From: Antennarius striatus
Taxonomy: Eukaryota; Chordata; Actinopteri; Lophiiformes; Antennariidae
Direction of reading: 5' to 3'
DNA: 64,000 bases
NCBI RefSeq assembly: GCF_040054535.1
Contig: NC_090780.1
Coordinates: 9,762,501-9,826,500 of the forward strand
Shown here: positions 34,174 through 45,660 of the stretch, one piece after another
How the letters are laid out: every line of letters starts with the position of its first letter
How positions within the stretch are numbered: position 1 is the stretch's first letter
Made by a program: the position numbers and the translations under genes
Notes under the pieces: model-generated
The model's input: the letters and a program-made list of their open reading frames with translations, nothing else
Database searches by the model: none
Told to the model about the DNA's origin: nothing

Positions 34174-35079
34174 CAATGTTTAACTTCAGGCAAGACAGAA
34201 ATTTGAGAGTGAGATGTAAAACTTGTAAAAATGAAACTTTAGTTGAATGCTATGGAGAAGATGCCCAATCTATTTACTATTAAATTATCTGTCAATGGGA
34301 CAGTAAAAAAAAAACCCACATGGTTTGACAATCCAGATGTAATCATTATTCAAGTAGAGGGGCGTTAGTGTTATTTTCATATATTGTACACACAGGGAAC
34401 CAACCCCCAGAATGATATTCAACTATTTACCCACATAATCAGCATTGTTTTGTATTTTATTTTCATGGCTTTTTTTTAACGTCAAATATTAAACATAATG
34501 TAGAATAATAACGTGCTATAAAAAGTGAACAATCAAAGAAGAGAACCTGAGCCCAAAACTAAATTATTACCTTTAATTTTCGGGGGACTGTCCGGTCATG
34601 TGTCATCCTACATCAACACAACTGGATGAACAAACCTTTCATCCTCAAGATCACCTGTTATTTATATGTGTGTTTCTTTATGCAGGGCTTATGTGATGCA
34701 GCATCAGCACATTTCTTTCAAAAATACTGTTTGCCCCTGATTTTGTCTTATGTAACCTACAGAAAGCTCGTTCTGTAACAAATTGCTGCAGATCTGAAGT
34801 CTCTGAACAATACACCCCGGCCTCCAGCTTTGTTTCGCTCAGGCTTGGTGTCTTTCTGTCCTGCACGCCTCAACCTGCCTCCTCGGGACCTTTCAGCAGT
34901 TTCCACATATTGCTTGCACGTGAATCGGTGCTCAGGACGGGTTCTTTTCACTCTATTCAAACCACTGATGACAGGTAGACCTGCTGTCAGCACTAACGCA
35001 GTGTGTTTCTGGTGATCCTGTTGCAAGAGGCATCCATTCAGGGTCCACATTTCACACCAGCCTGATTTTAAGCAGGAGT

Positions 35080-35085
35080 TTTATT
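35080..35085 (-). terminator. Poly(A) signal overlapping the stop codon
   Basis: On the minus strand the end of the coding frame reads TCA CAA TAA AAC, so the TAA stop lies inside AATAAA. Confidence 0.55.
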
Positions 35086-36165
35086 GTGAGCATTGGACAT
35101 GTTGACTGTTTGGTAGAAATGAAACTAAAGCTCTGACACACTGTTCTACCAGAACATCTATGGTTCTGATCAAAATAATGTTTACACTGAGGTTTATCGG
35201 CAGGAAAAAGATGGCGAGCACACCCACCAACACTATCATTACATTCACCCCCAGGCTGGGGAAGCCCCGCCGTCGACACCCACGCTGGCTCCTGTGTCGT
35301 GATTCCACGGGGTCCTCGGTGCTAAACCTCACGAGTGCAACTGTCTTTGTCCCGTCCTGCTGGCGTCCTGCAGACAAACACTCGGGGAAGACAATGCCTA
35401 AGTCTCCATGGTGAAGCGTAGACACCTGTGTGCTGTTCCAGGAAGCCGCTGTGTGAACGGTGCAGCTGCTGTCTGTTGTCTCTGGGTCAACACAGTGCAC
35501 TGCCACTGACACCGACATGTCAGTGTTCACAGGTGGCGCTGGAACGAGGCCCTGCCACCGACTGTCATCGTCCTCATTCATTTTAAGTCCGCATTTTTCT
35601 CTGTGCGTTCGTTCCGTATGTACGGGATTCCACTCCAGACCTGAACTTATGGTCAGGATGAGGGAGAGGAGGGAGAGGAAGGCCATGATCCAGCAGGGAG
35701 TCAAGGTGCTGGACACGGGGCTCGAATGGTTGGGCAAACATCTGATGAGGGAGTTGCTTCTGTGCAAACAATCAGCGGTCCACACTTCCTGCTGCCTCCA
35801 GGTGACACTGAGGGCGACAACAACCCACACTGACAGGCAGCAGAGGTAGCTGACACCAACAGACAGCCTCCTGTCTGCGTCTCCGTTGTTGCTGTCATCC
35901 TCCTCCTCCTCCTCATCTCCTGCTGTCACCTCCCCAACAGAACGTCCATCACCGTCTGACACCATGTGACTCGTCCTGTGAGCAGCAGCCCAGCGAGGCC
36001 ACAGCAGTCGGGTCAGAGCCTCCACAGCTATCAGAGGAGTCGTCAGCAGCAGCACCAGGCCATATATGTGGCTGAGAAGCAGCAGGAATCGCAAAGCGAT
36101 GACATCACTGATGGTGGTCAGGTCAGTTAGCCAGTGTTCAAAGATGCAAAGGAAACTCAGGAACG
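35081..36165 (-). CDS. GPR160-like exon 2, main coding exon
   Basis: An open frame from FLSFLCIFEHWLTDL to the TAA at 35081, carrying the third to last membrane segments. It ends LPNSQHVQCSQ. Confidence 0.65.
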
Positions 36166-37356
36166 CTGGGGGGAGGAGACGGACAGGGGGTTCTGAGTCA
36201 CACAATCCATGTCAGATCACAGCAGCAATTCCCGAGAAAACTGGCAATATTGATTTGTTTCTGATTTCTTTTCCAACAAAACTGTTCTCGTCAGAATTTT
36301 TTCTATCAAATGTTACTCAATTGCTTTTGAATTATTATTTTTATCTTCAGTTTTTTCAGATAACTGTAGCTGATTAGACAATGTATTGTTTATTTGATGA
36401 AATTACATAATTAGAACACATTTGTAGACACAAATAGACATTTAAGTCCAGTTAGACTATCAGTGGTCATTTATCAGCAACGTTGACTTCGCAATAAATG
36501 TCTGCATTTTGGGGTTTTTTATATATGTGCATATTTTCACATTTGAATCTTAAAATAAACCACTTCCTCTAGATGAGATCCAAGAATGTAACTTGATACT
36601 ACCCAGATTATAAAACATTTAATCGTGTACTTTAACACTAAAGTAAGTACAAAAAGACAGCAGTTGACAGGACTGGACGAGACTTTCGGTTCAGGCATGA
36701 ATTCTAATGAGTTGCCCAACCTTTAGTCACTCCGTCAACAGAAGAAAGTCATTAAACCAGCAGTCGTTGCTTTATGTTTTCTATATAAAGAAACTATAGT
36801 TTTTTTTGTATTATTTACTTGAAAAAAAGATATAATATACCCAAAAAAGTTTTTTTTTTGGTAATGTTTGCTTGGTAAATTAAGTAAACAAAGGATTATG
36901 TAAATAAAATCTACACGAGTATTTATTTTTTGGTGACATTAACGTCTTTGGAGGCAAAAACTTTACATTATTTGTCCAGTACTTATTTTTATATCTTAGT
37001 AAAAGCTATTTATGAGGGGTGCCTTTACATTACATCACACATAATGAATTCTGCCCTAATGTGCTCAAAGTATTCCCCTTCTTATAAAGGTGAGAGTAAT
37101 AAAAGCATCCAAAAAGAAGGCATGCGGAACCCTACAGTTAAAGTAGTTTGGGTTACTCAAGGAAACAAAAACTTGGGACAATTAATCTGATCATATCCTG
37201 GTGCTCACTTGTGATGAGGAAGTCAGTGAAGATGAGGAGGCAGCAGCAGCAGAAGCTGATGGCGCTGTGGGAGGCAGCCAGTGAGGGCAGGAAGAGCAGA
37301 CTGATGACCAGCTTACACACACACAGTCCCACCGATACTTCCAGCACGCCGTCCAT
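35081..37356 (-). CDS. GPR160-like multi-pass membrane protein
   Basis: Two minus-strand coding exons (37356-37209 and 36165-35081) join in phase (ACA A|CG TTC) to 410 codons. Both sites are good: donor A|GTGAGC, and acceptor with a C/T tract ending CCCCCCAG. Hydrophobic segments fall at about 10-28, 31-55, 68-95, 148-168, 203-222, 345-368 and perhaps 370-390. The third reads LRFLLLLSHIYGLVLLLTTP, resembling the SxxYG third helix of GPR160. Segments 3 and 4 are split by an acidic run (GDEEEEEDD), and about 120 polar residues separate segments 5 and 6. No DRY or NPxxY motif is seen, as is usual for GPR160. The role would be an orphan seven-helix receptor at the plasma membrane. Family assignment rests on topology and weak motifs; another fish-specific membrane protein is possible. 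Confidence 0.55.
36166..37208 (-). other. Intron of the GPR160-like gene
   Basis: An AT-rich intron of 1043 bases; no repeat family or gene recognised. Confidence 0.5.
37209..37356 (-). CDS. GPR160-like exon 1, start codon
   Basis: It encodes MDGVLEVSVGLCVCKLVISL and a second hydrophobic segment ending LLIFTDFLIT. The ATG lies two bases after a tctttactgcag acceptor, so a noncoding exon precedes it. Confidence 0.6.
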
Positions 37357-37908
37357 AGCTGCAGTAAAGACACACACATGAACACATATCAACACATCAC
37401 AAACCAACTGTTCCTCCTGCGTGAGGGTGGAGGTGCTCAGGAATGCCACTCTGCTGACACTAAACCCCCAACAAATGCAACATTTTTCTGTCAACGTTTA
37501 CGCGTCAACATTCGTGTTTCTGCATGAAGCTTTTGTTGTCAGTGAAAGTTTCTTCTCTAGAGTTGCAGATCAATATTTTTTATTATTTACTTTGCTTGTG
37601 AACCCTGGACCAGTCGGCTGTTTACAGGTGATCAAAAATGTGAAACTCAACAGTCGTCCTCTGCTCTGAACACGCCTTATATTTAAATTTATTTTCTTTA
37701 ATTGTTGTACAGTAGCAACAAGGAAACAAATGTCTTGATGCATTTTGCAATCCAGTCCTCCTTTGTCAATATTTCCCTCCCTTGATAGTATAGAATCAAA
37801 CCAAGTGACACATTACCTGTATCACATTAACAATATGAAAACGGGAAAAAATTACAGATAAGAAAAAAAACCAGGTGGGAAACTGTTGTTAGCGTCATAA
37901 ACTCTTAC

Positions 37909-38130
37909 CTGGACTCAGGAGCCTTCAGAGCAGCATGTCAGTATGAGCTTCAAATGTTTCCTCCGTTGTGTTCACCTCCCCCTTTGCTCCACCCTCTGGG
38001 GGATAATGACCTTCTCGCTCCTCCCCCCCAGTGTTCGCTGCACCTGGCCTGGGAGGAGGTGAGAGAACATGTGCGTCTGGGAGGGTGTGGCCTTGTTTGT
38101 ACAGACAAGAAAACCTGTCCTGCAACTAAC
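37909..38130 (-). promoter_or_regulatory. Putative 5' noncoding exon and promoter of the GPR160-like gene
   Basis: On the minus strand GAGTCCAG|GTAAGAG is a strong donor at 37908, leading in phase-neutral fashion to the acceptor at 37359. The sequence above it contains C-rich blocks. The start site is not resolved. Confidence 0.35.
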
Positions 38131-39636
38131 CGAGAAAAATTAAGCTGCTGTCAGAAGTAAAATTTACCAGAGTGATGTCTGATTTTAACACAAACTGGGT
38201 TATACCCCCCATAGTCTGGGTGGTTGTCAATGATTTCCCATCATTCCATCATTTAACATAAAAATGATCCATTTCTCTTATATTTTGTTGAAATCCATAC
38301 AAAAAAAAAAAATCATGACAATAAGCTTTAAAATCCACTTTACTGAGTCACCTTACAGGTGGGGCACATTAAGATCCAGATTAAACAGCACAGCTCTTTA
38401 ACATGTGTACCTTGGGCTGGTCACAGCAAAAGGTACAAGTAATGTGTAATTTTTTCACACAACACAATTATATAGACAGGTTTTGAAGGACTGTGTGTTT
38501 GACGTGCTGGTGACACAAATATCATCCATTCAGGAGCTACAGCCCTGAATCGGAGGATTCGTCAGGAAGTCCGATCGGCCTCACGTTTACAGGCCACCTG
38601 CATCCAAACGGGTCGTGGTATCAGTTACCACACTGTAATGCATGGAGATACCATGACAACGTGTTGTCACGCCGGTCGTCTGCCACCGTCTCTACATGCT
38701 ACAGGATGTCCAAATGTGTGCAGAAACCCTGGAGGCCATTATTTAATCCCTGCCTTCTGACAAACGTGTAATCCTCTGAGTGTGTTTGTGATGCCGCGGC
38801 AGTTTCTTCAAATATCTGCTGAGGTCCAGTAAGGTCCAAGCCGATCGGCTGATGGAGGCGTTAGCACTGATATAAGTGATGTGTTCAGTCAAGAACTCGT
38901 GAATGGCCTCTGAATGGAGCTTAAGGGGACAGGCTGTAGGTTCTCAGTCATCCAGTTGGTGGTACATCAAGAAGAAACAAATTTTTACTGCTGAATATCT
39001 GAGCTGCTCATGACCTTGACTGTTTCCATTTGACTTTATGAATGCAAATATAATAAACTAGATATGTTTCACAGTGTGAGTAGGAACTGCTTGACTTTAA
39101 AGGTGGCCTGATATATATTAGCAGAGAAGACTGCTCTCTTGACGGCTATGTGGAAGGAAGCCTATCGTGCTCCAGTCTGACTCGTGGTAAAGACTCCAAT
39201 GAGATGAAGTCCTGCAGAGGTTTGCATTTGGGTTCCAGCAGGAATTTGAATGTGTTTTTATATTGTGCACATGGTGGTGCAGGCAGGAGGGGAGCTGGAT
39301 GTAAAGGGCTGAGTGTTAGGCAGTAAACCAGTGGAAAAACTTCAAACATATGAGCAGCGTTAGTTCCTCAGGAAACACACCTACTGCAGGTTTAAGCATG
39401 AACGTTACACAGGAAGGTGATAACACATCAGTATTTATTGACCTGGCAGAGAAAATACTATTAATAATGAAAGCATCACAAAATCTTCCCACCTACTGTA
39501 TATATTTGAATAAGCACACTTGAAAACCTCACACTGTCACGCTTTAACTCCACCCACTACCGCCCAACCAATCACAGCGCATCTGCCTGAAGGAATCACT
39601 TAAAGAATATGGCGTAAGGAATCGGGCAGCAAGGCT

Positions 39637-39985
39637 TTTTGTTGCGGTTACACCTTTCGTCCACATGACAACGCAGATATCTGGGACGAAAATGCTGGCC
39701 AAAGTGAAGCTTTTTGAAAACGCCGGGTCTGTTGTTGTCGTGTGGACGCTGTAACCAAAACTTTTTCTATCGGGGGGGCGTCTCCCTGCGACGAAAACCG
39801 CTGTGACGTTAGTGTGTGTGACCCATGTCTACATGTACAAACAGAGTTAACGGAGTTAAAACCGGCTATTTTCTGATGTATAACAGCTCCACATCCAAGA
39901 CGTGTTGATTAACATGCTTGACAGTTGGATACTTGTTTACATGTTTCTTTCTTTATGAGTCATAAAGTTTATACAGTGGAAAAAA
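39637..39985 (+). mobile_element. Partial copy of the element nested at 60820-61523
   Basis: It shares ACAACGCAGATATC, TTTTTGAAAACGC, GTGTGGACGCTGTA, ACTTTTTCTATC and TCTACATGTACAAAC in the same order as 60890-61080. The terminal GGCCCCGT repeat is missing at both ends. Confidence 0.75.
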
Positions 39986-40161
39986 AAGTTGTTTTTAAAT
40001 AAAAACCAATGATATGACCCAATCAAATCACTGACTATACCTCAATGTTTCAAAAGCACAATCATTGTCCATACCACAATCCCAACCACCCTACCCTCAC
40101 TGTAAATGTTTTCTGTATTTTCATTTTCGTCACATCCAAATGATCATTTTCCATACTGCCA

Positions 40162-40164
<3 letters not shown>

Positions 40165-40212
<48 letters not shown>

Positions 40213-40220
40213 CGTGCGTG
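40165..40220. repeat. (TG)n microsatellite
   Basis: About 28 dinucleotide units, TG with TGCG variants at the end. Confidence 0.95.
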
Positions 40221-41532
40221 TACTGTATACGTGTGGAAGCAATTGGAGTTTTAAGTAATTTCCCTAGTAATTTATACACACAAACTCATGCCAACTGATA
40301 TTTTATTAGCATCCAGTAGATGTCATAGTAGAGCAAATGAAGCCTCATGAAGACCGCAGTGAACCAATTGGGATGAAGCTTCAATGCTTCATGGGGCTTC
40401 ATCTGCCCATCACTAACTATACATGGACTTCCCAGTTAACATAATTTTAGAGGGTCATAACTGTTCCAACAATTTTCATGTTTTTGAGCAGAAAGTCCAA
40501 ACAGCAGGAATGACACAGAAAACGGTAACGAATTCTGAGTGAAGCTAGCTGGTTAGCTTGAATAGTCTGTCAGCTATGGTTTCCGTTTGGAATGGGGCAA
40601 TCTATGTAGTATCCAAAATGCTCCTCGGGCATCTGACAAAAACGATATTTAAGTAACTACATAGAGTTCTGTTCATGTAGTCAGCTAACAGAACTATCAC
40701 TTCTCTAAAATTTCTTTTCCACTTGCTCTTTTGACAGGTGACTTTTCCTTTAACGTTAGCTCCTTTCTCAATCTCACGATTAGTTAGATTTCTTTCTCCA
40801 GTTATCCTGCTAACATTCATCTATGGCTTCGCAATGCCCGTCCAGAGCAATCCATGATTTGCCAACACAAAGTTGTTACATCACGGGTTGATTTTTGCCT
40901 ACATTGGATGCGCCAGTGGCCAGCCGTGCATTTCACACCTAGCCCTACAGTAACTTTCTCCTTAATCAAACGTGAATAAATACATCCCATAATGCTGTAA
41001 GCGGCTCCCACCACTGCCACCTCTGTAGCGTTCAGAACTGTGTTGTTTATAACTTCTTTCAAATCAGACAAAAACCAACGTCAGCCCAACTCCTTTTATT
41101 GTCACTGGCACAGAAGAACCCCACAGACACACCATTTAGAGACGTCACACAACTACGTCACAGAACAAAACTGACTGAAATAATCATCATTCATGACACC
41201 ACAGCGTGAGAAATGAAATACAGACAAACACTAATACACTACTAGATGCTGCATCACCTTTGTCATGTATAAAACAGGCTATTTTCCAGCAGGGATACAA
41301 GTCTCTTTGTTTATTTCCACTACAATCACCGAGCTACGCAAGTGCACCACATTATTTTCACACACTCCAGAAGACCAAGAATTTTTTTTCATTTTTAGTA
41401 TATTTGTCATTTGTCAAGAACATTAAATATGAAAACTTAAATGAATAAAATGCTTGTACTCACCGAACCAGCTGTTCAAACGGCTTATTTAAACACAAAA
41501 TCCATTCTTTTTTCTTTACTCAAGAACACTCT

Positions 41533-41816
41533 GTTAACTAGTTCAGGTTAGCTAGAAACACATTAGCTAGAACAGGGTAGCTAGCACAGGTGAGCTAGTT
41601 CAGGTTAGCTAGAAACACGTTAGCTAGAGCAGGTTAGCTAGTTCAGGTGAGCTAGTTCAGGTTAGCTAGAAACACGTTAGCTAGAACAGGTTAGCTAGCA
41701 CAGGTGAGCTAGTACAGGTTTGCTAGAAACACGTTAGCTAGAACAGGTTAGCTAGCACAGGTTAGCTAGTTCAGGTGAGCTAGTTCAGGTTAGCTGGAAC
41801 AGGTTAGCTCGTTCAG
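41533..41816. repeat. GTTAGCTAG-rich minisatellite
   Basis: Some twenty copies of a unit of about 14 bases, GTTAGCTAGAACAG, with regular variants (GTGAGCTAGTTCAG, GTTAGCTAGAAACAC, GCTAGCACAG). The variants recur in the same order about every 85-90 bases, giving a higher-order repeat. Confidence 0.92.
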
Positions 41817-42875
41817 GGCTCTGACCCTCTTCTCACTGGAGTTCCTCTTCAAATGTCTGTGTGGCGTCTGCATAGCGCCGCCTTCTCAGAGTGAATATCC
41901 AATCACAGGACACGTACATGTCAGGACAACATGGGCTAGCTGGCAGGTCCTAGAAGGCCAACACGTGATCTGATTGGCTATCGCATCTGTCTATTAACTA
42001 TATGTTCCCGTTCACAATGCAGAGAGACCTGCCTTCAAGGTCCTGTGTAGATTTCATTCAACCTGGCAACACATGCTAGCTGAATTCTGATTGGATAAAA
42101 CCTCTCTAACCTAAAAATAGAACACTGACCCAGTGTTGGCCCATATTATATCATACCCCAATGTATAATTATATATTTATACATATATTTGAATATGTTT
42201 ATTTAAGGAAAATGCATTAAAATATAACTAACTTTAATCATAAATATTATCATGATTTTTGGTTATGTCAGACCAGCAGAGAAGGCCTTGTTGTTCAGGT
42301 TAGTGGGCCCTGTGGTGGGCCCTGATCGCCCACCACTGGGGTGCGCTTGGTTTATAATACCAATACATTTGTTTTCATGTTTGGTATGAAGTCTGAAATT
42401 ACTGTTTTGTCATGGAATTTCCATGGGTTCCCATTAGTGCTGTCTCCAAATATAACCAGTGAGAACAAGGCTATAAAAATGACTCATTTCTGGCCAAGTT
42501 TGAGGAAATATTTTCTCTCGAAACATTGGATTTACTTTCGTTTGTAGGATAAGATTTTGGAATGTTCTCAACGTGCAGTTTGGTCACATGACAGATGTTT
42601 GTTTGCCGAGTGTGAAAGCACCGTTTTTATAGGAAGAGCCCCAGCAGCATTTCCAGATGTATGAGGTACAATCAGCACCATCAAAAGTCCCAAATGAATA
42701 ATAAATTGAGTTTCATGACACATCTGAGGATGAGTTACCTCACCAACATGATCAATATACAGAGCCAGTATCAATACTTCTTGGTGGGTTCATGTGATGT
42801 TTCAGCCAATCAAGCTGACTGCGATGATGCAGAATGATACAGGCAGCCGTGTTTGAGTTTAGCCGTGATCTACAG

Positions 42876-43726
42876 CAGTGGTCCCCAACCCCAGAGCCAC
42901 GGACCGGTACCAGTCCGTGGGTCATTTGGTACCAGGCCGCAAAGAAAGAAAAAATCATTTACATAACGTCTGTTTTATGTATTTCAGAGTCTGAAAGATG
43001 TTTTATTTTGAAAAGTGATGTCAGTGCGGAATGACGCACAGACGAATACATGTGTCTGTAAACTTGACAGGTCTCGGTCACGTGATACGTTATCAACCCA
43101 CAAAATTAAGCGCCCACAACTGCGCCAGTGTTCTGGATTAAAGTTACGTCAGATTATCCCGAGATCACCCAAAAAGTATCAAAAACCCCGCTTCTATTTC
43201 CAACCTCCTGTCTTTGTGAAGCAGGATTTTCTGCAGTGACCGTAAAGAAAACCAAACTGCGGAGTAGACCGGACGTCCGGAACACACTTTAGGTGTCATT
43301 GTCTCTCGTTACCCATAGATCAGCGGTCCCCAACCACTAATTCTCATTATTGTAGTTATTATTATTTGTTGACTTGTTCACCCTTTTTATTGGACATGAT
43401 CAGTTTTTCTCCTGCGTTGAATTCACTGATTATAAGTCACTGCATTTCAAAATAAACTTCATCAGTGCAGTCACTTGAATCAAGTTTTTAATATAATTAT
43501 TTCTTGCAATTATTTCGTTTACCGAGATGTTGATTATCAATTTATGAAAAAAAGATTGTTCGTCTGTTGATGTCTGCATTTTACATAAAACCAGTGTGGA
43601 TGATTTATTAGTAGACTACAGCTGTCCTGGCGTAATTAACAATTATCGAGTAAATGAAGGCCGGTCTGTGAAAGTATTGTCTTAGATGAAACCGGTCCGT
43701 GGCGCAAAAAAGGTTGGGGACCACTG
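42876..43726 (+). mobile_element. hAT element, second copy, with exact target duplication
   Basis: The ends are CAGTGGTCCCCAACC and GGTTGGGGACCACTG, with exact 8-bp flanks ATCTACAG at 42868-42875 and 43727-43734. The + strand carries the same transposase C-terminal remnant (VKKTKLRSRPDVRNT), out of frame. About 43320-43490 holds extra sequence starting CAGCGGTCCCCAACCAC that the 25167 copy lacks, which looks like a piece of a further copy. Confidence 0.88.
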
Positions 43727-43734
43727 ATCTACAG

Positions 43735-44380
43735 GACAGTAGTGTTCAGCAGCAGAAGTACACAGCAATGAGCTCCGCCTCATCATCCATCTGTAACAAC
43801 ACAGATCCAGGAGCGGCAATCTGCCTGCATCCATCACAGTCCAGCACATGCTGAAAAAAAAATCATCTGAGGCGTGTTGGACTGCAAACCTGACCGGGTC
43901 AACGCCGACATGACGCTATGGAGGAGTATGACCTCAAAGTTCTGGAAGGACCGCAAATTAAAACCCCAAGACATGTAGGGTCGGCTGAGCGAGCGTGATC
44001 ATCCCACAGGATGACTTCTTTAGGGCGTGTCAGTCCATCAGGAGGAGGATTACTGCTGTAACCAGAGCTGAAGGTGGACACACCAGCTCTTTACTATGTA
44101 AAATGTTGCACAGTCCATTTGCATCACCTGATGGATGTATTTTGCATACATTTTTTTGTGCCGCTCTCACTGCTGATCAAACATAGATAGTAAAATAGTT
44201 TTTGCTGTTATCAGTGTGTGCAGTTCAATTCTATCTCATCGTAGCTTCAGCCATGAGGCGGCTGAACCTCTGCATCTGGGGCAGCAGTGCCATCTCCTGC
44301 TGAGGTCAGCACAGGGCATATTAGCAGACATGCTGCTCCTGAGAGGATTACACTGGACTCCTCACATGACCACCATCACC
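43735..44380. other. Intergenic, no gene seen
   Basis: Sequence between the hAT copy and the (AC)46 tract; no supported ORF or repeat. Confidence 0.4.
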
Positions 44381-44384
44381 ACCT

Positions 44385-44387
<3 letters not shown>

Positions 44388-44479
<92 letters not shown>
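44388..44479. repeat. (AC)46 microsatellite
   Basis: A pure AC run of 92 bases. Confidence 0.98.
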
Positions 44480-44480
<1 letters not shown>

Positions 44481-45416
44481 AATTACAACGGTGTTTTAAA
44501 AGATGACAACTGCATTCCACCAATCCTCCCCACTATGTGTCCACACCCAGTTGGATCTTAATTCTAATAGCAGGCTTGGAGGTTTATTTCACACTATTGC
44601 TGATGGATGATGATGGAAGTAAAGAGAATGTCAGCCTCACATCCGACATGAACGCCAGAGCTGCCACTGTGCAGGAACACGCAGTTAAACGTGAAAACTT
44701 TCCCCACACAAATGAAAATTTCAGGTGAATCCGAAGCGCACATCTGCAGGAGATTCTCCGAGGCGCTCCAGTAAAATAGAAAATGGGTTAAAAAATCAGC
44801 CCAGCGTTCATCCGACTGCAGCACCCAGAAGTGAACAGCAGGCGACCCGGAAGGTCTGAAGTCCGGCTGGGAGCGAGCAGAAAGAGGAATCCAGTCCTGT
44901 AGAAAATATTCCGTCTGTCGCGGGTTCAGGTATGTCGGCGCGTTACGCAAATCATCCGCGTGTTCCGTGGATCCTTTCTGTCACGCAGCTCTTCCGTGTC
45001 ATCCTTTCGTGTTTTTTTTTTGTGTGCAAAAGTTGGATTTGAAACAACAACAACAACAACCAAAAAAAAAGGAACGAATATTTGCAGGGCATAGATGGTT
45101 TTGTGTGATTTCTTCTATTCAGTCGTGCAATGTCAGATTTTTAATTACGCGGCGGGACGAATGTGATGGATTTACGGCTCAGCCGCTGCAGAGCGTTCAG
45201 CAAATGCGTGATGATTGTTGTGGGAAGTGTCAGGCGTGTTTTTTTTCCTCTTCCGCTTCAAGCCGGGCTATTCAAACCTGCAAATCAAAGTAAACAATCG
45301 TTCGTACACTTAATGCAAATATGCCTCCTCCCGGCGCGTCCCCGACGCGTTTTCATCACACCCGGGGAAACATCTCCTTTTTATACGCGGATCTGCAGAA
45401 TATGGCGTCCGTTGCT

Positions 45417-45660
45417 TATAAAAATAAGACAGGGCTGCCATTTTTGTTTTCCTTTTGTCTGAATTTTTTTTTTTTAATAAACTGTCTGAGAATGTGGGGG
45501 ATTCGGCAGACAGATAGGAGGATCGGTTCCGGGCGGGATGCTCGGGTCCAGATCCAAACGCTCCGGCGCTTCTGTCTGAGGAGAGAATTCAGGGCAGCAT
45601 CCGCAAAAAGGAGAGAAAGTTCACTCCAACTTTTGTTTTTAGACGCATTTCTTCCTACAG
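45417..45660 (+). promoter_or_regulatory. znf362: znf362 TATA box and first noncoding exon
   Basis: TATAAAAA at 45417-45424 lies in a CpG-rich region (44800-45650). The stretch after it runs to CTACAG|GTGATG at 45660, a usable donor, and contains no long ORF. A second possible first exon ends GGTTCAG|GTATGT at 44929. Both are upstream of znf362 on its strand. Confidence 0.45.

Larger units (their letters stand above)
29627..35079. other. Intergenic region between trim62 and the GPR160-like gene
   Basis: No gene is supported. It contains the (TG)n tracts near 30.1 and 30.35 kb, two perfect 15-bp hairpins (30812-30847 and 32546-32581), a G12 run near 33940 and (CA)30 at 34111-34170. Confidence 0.6.
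38140..42870. other. Gene-poor intergenic region
   Basis: It contains a partial element copy at 39637-39985, a (TG)n tract at 40165-40220, short inverted GAAGC(C/T)TCAT repeats at 40338-40405 and a minisatellite at 41533-41816. The end of an unclassified element is suggested at 42308-42340 (GGGCCC...CCACCACTG). Minus-strand ORFs at 40602-41071 have no recognisable similarity. Confidence 0.5.

Noticed and set aside
33841..34206. ORFs running through (CA)n on both strands, also at 44216-44506 and 51783-52216
   Set aside because: They are HTHT or CVCV repeats produced by microsatellites, apart from the genuine znf362 exon inside 51907-52131.
38520..38760. Open frame with RQEVRSASRLQAT and TGRGISYHTVMH, resembling a transposase helix-turn-helix
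   Set aside because: The similarity is weak, no terminal repeats were found, and no second motif supports a family.
40602..41071. Two minus-strand ORFs of 72 and 84 codons
   Set aside because: No recognised domain, different frames, and the area is repeat-rich; there is not enough to call a gene.
45541..45580. ATG with MLGSRSKRSGASV in znf362 exon 1 as an alternative start
   Set aside because: It stops after 13 codons and does not resemble the human N-terminal exon; at most it is an upstream ORF.
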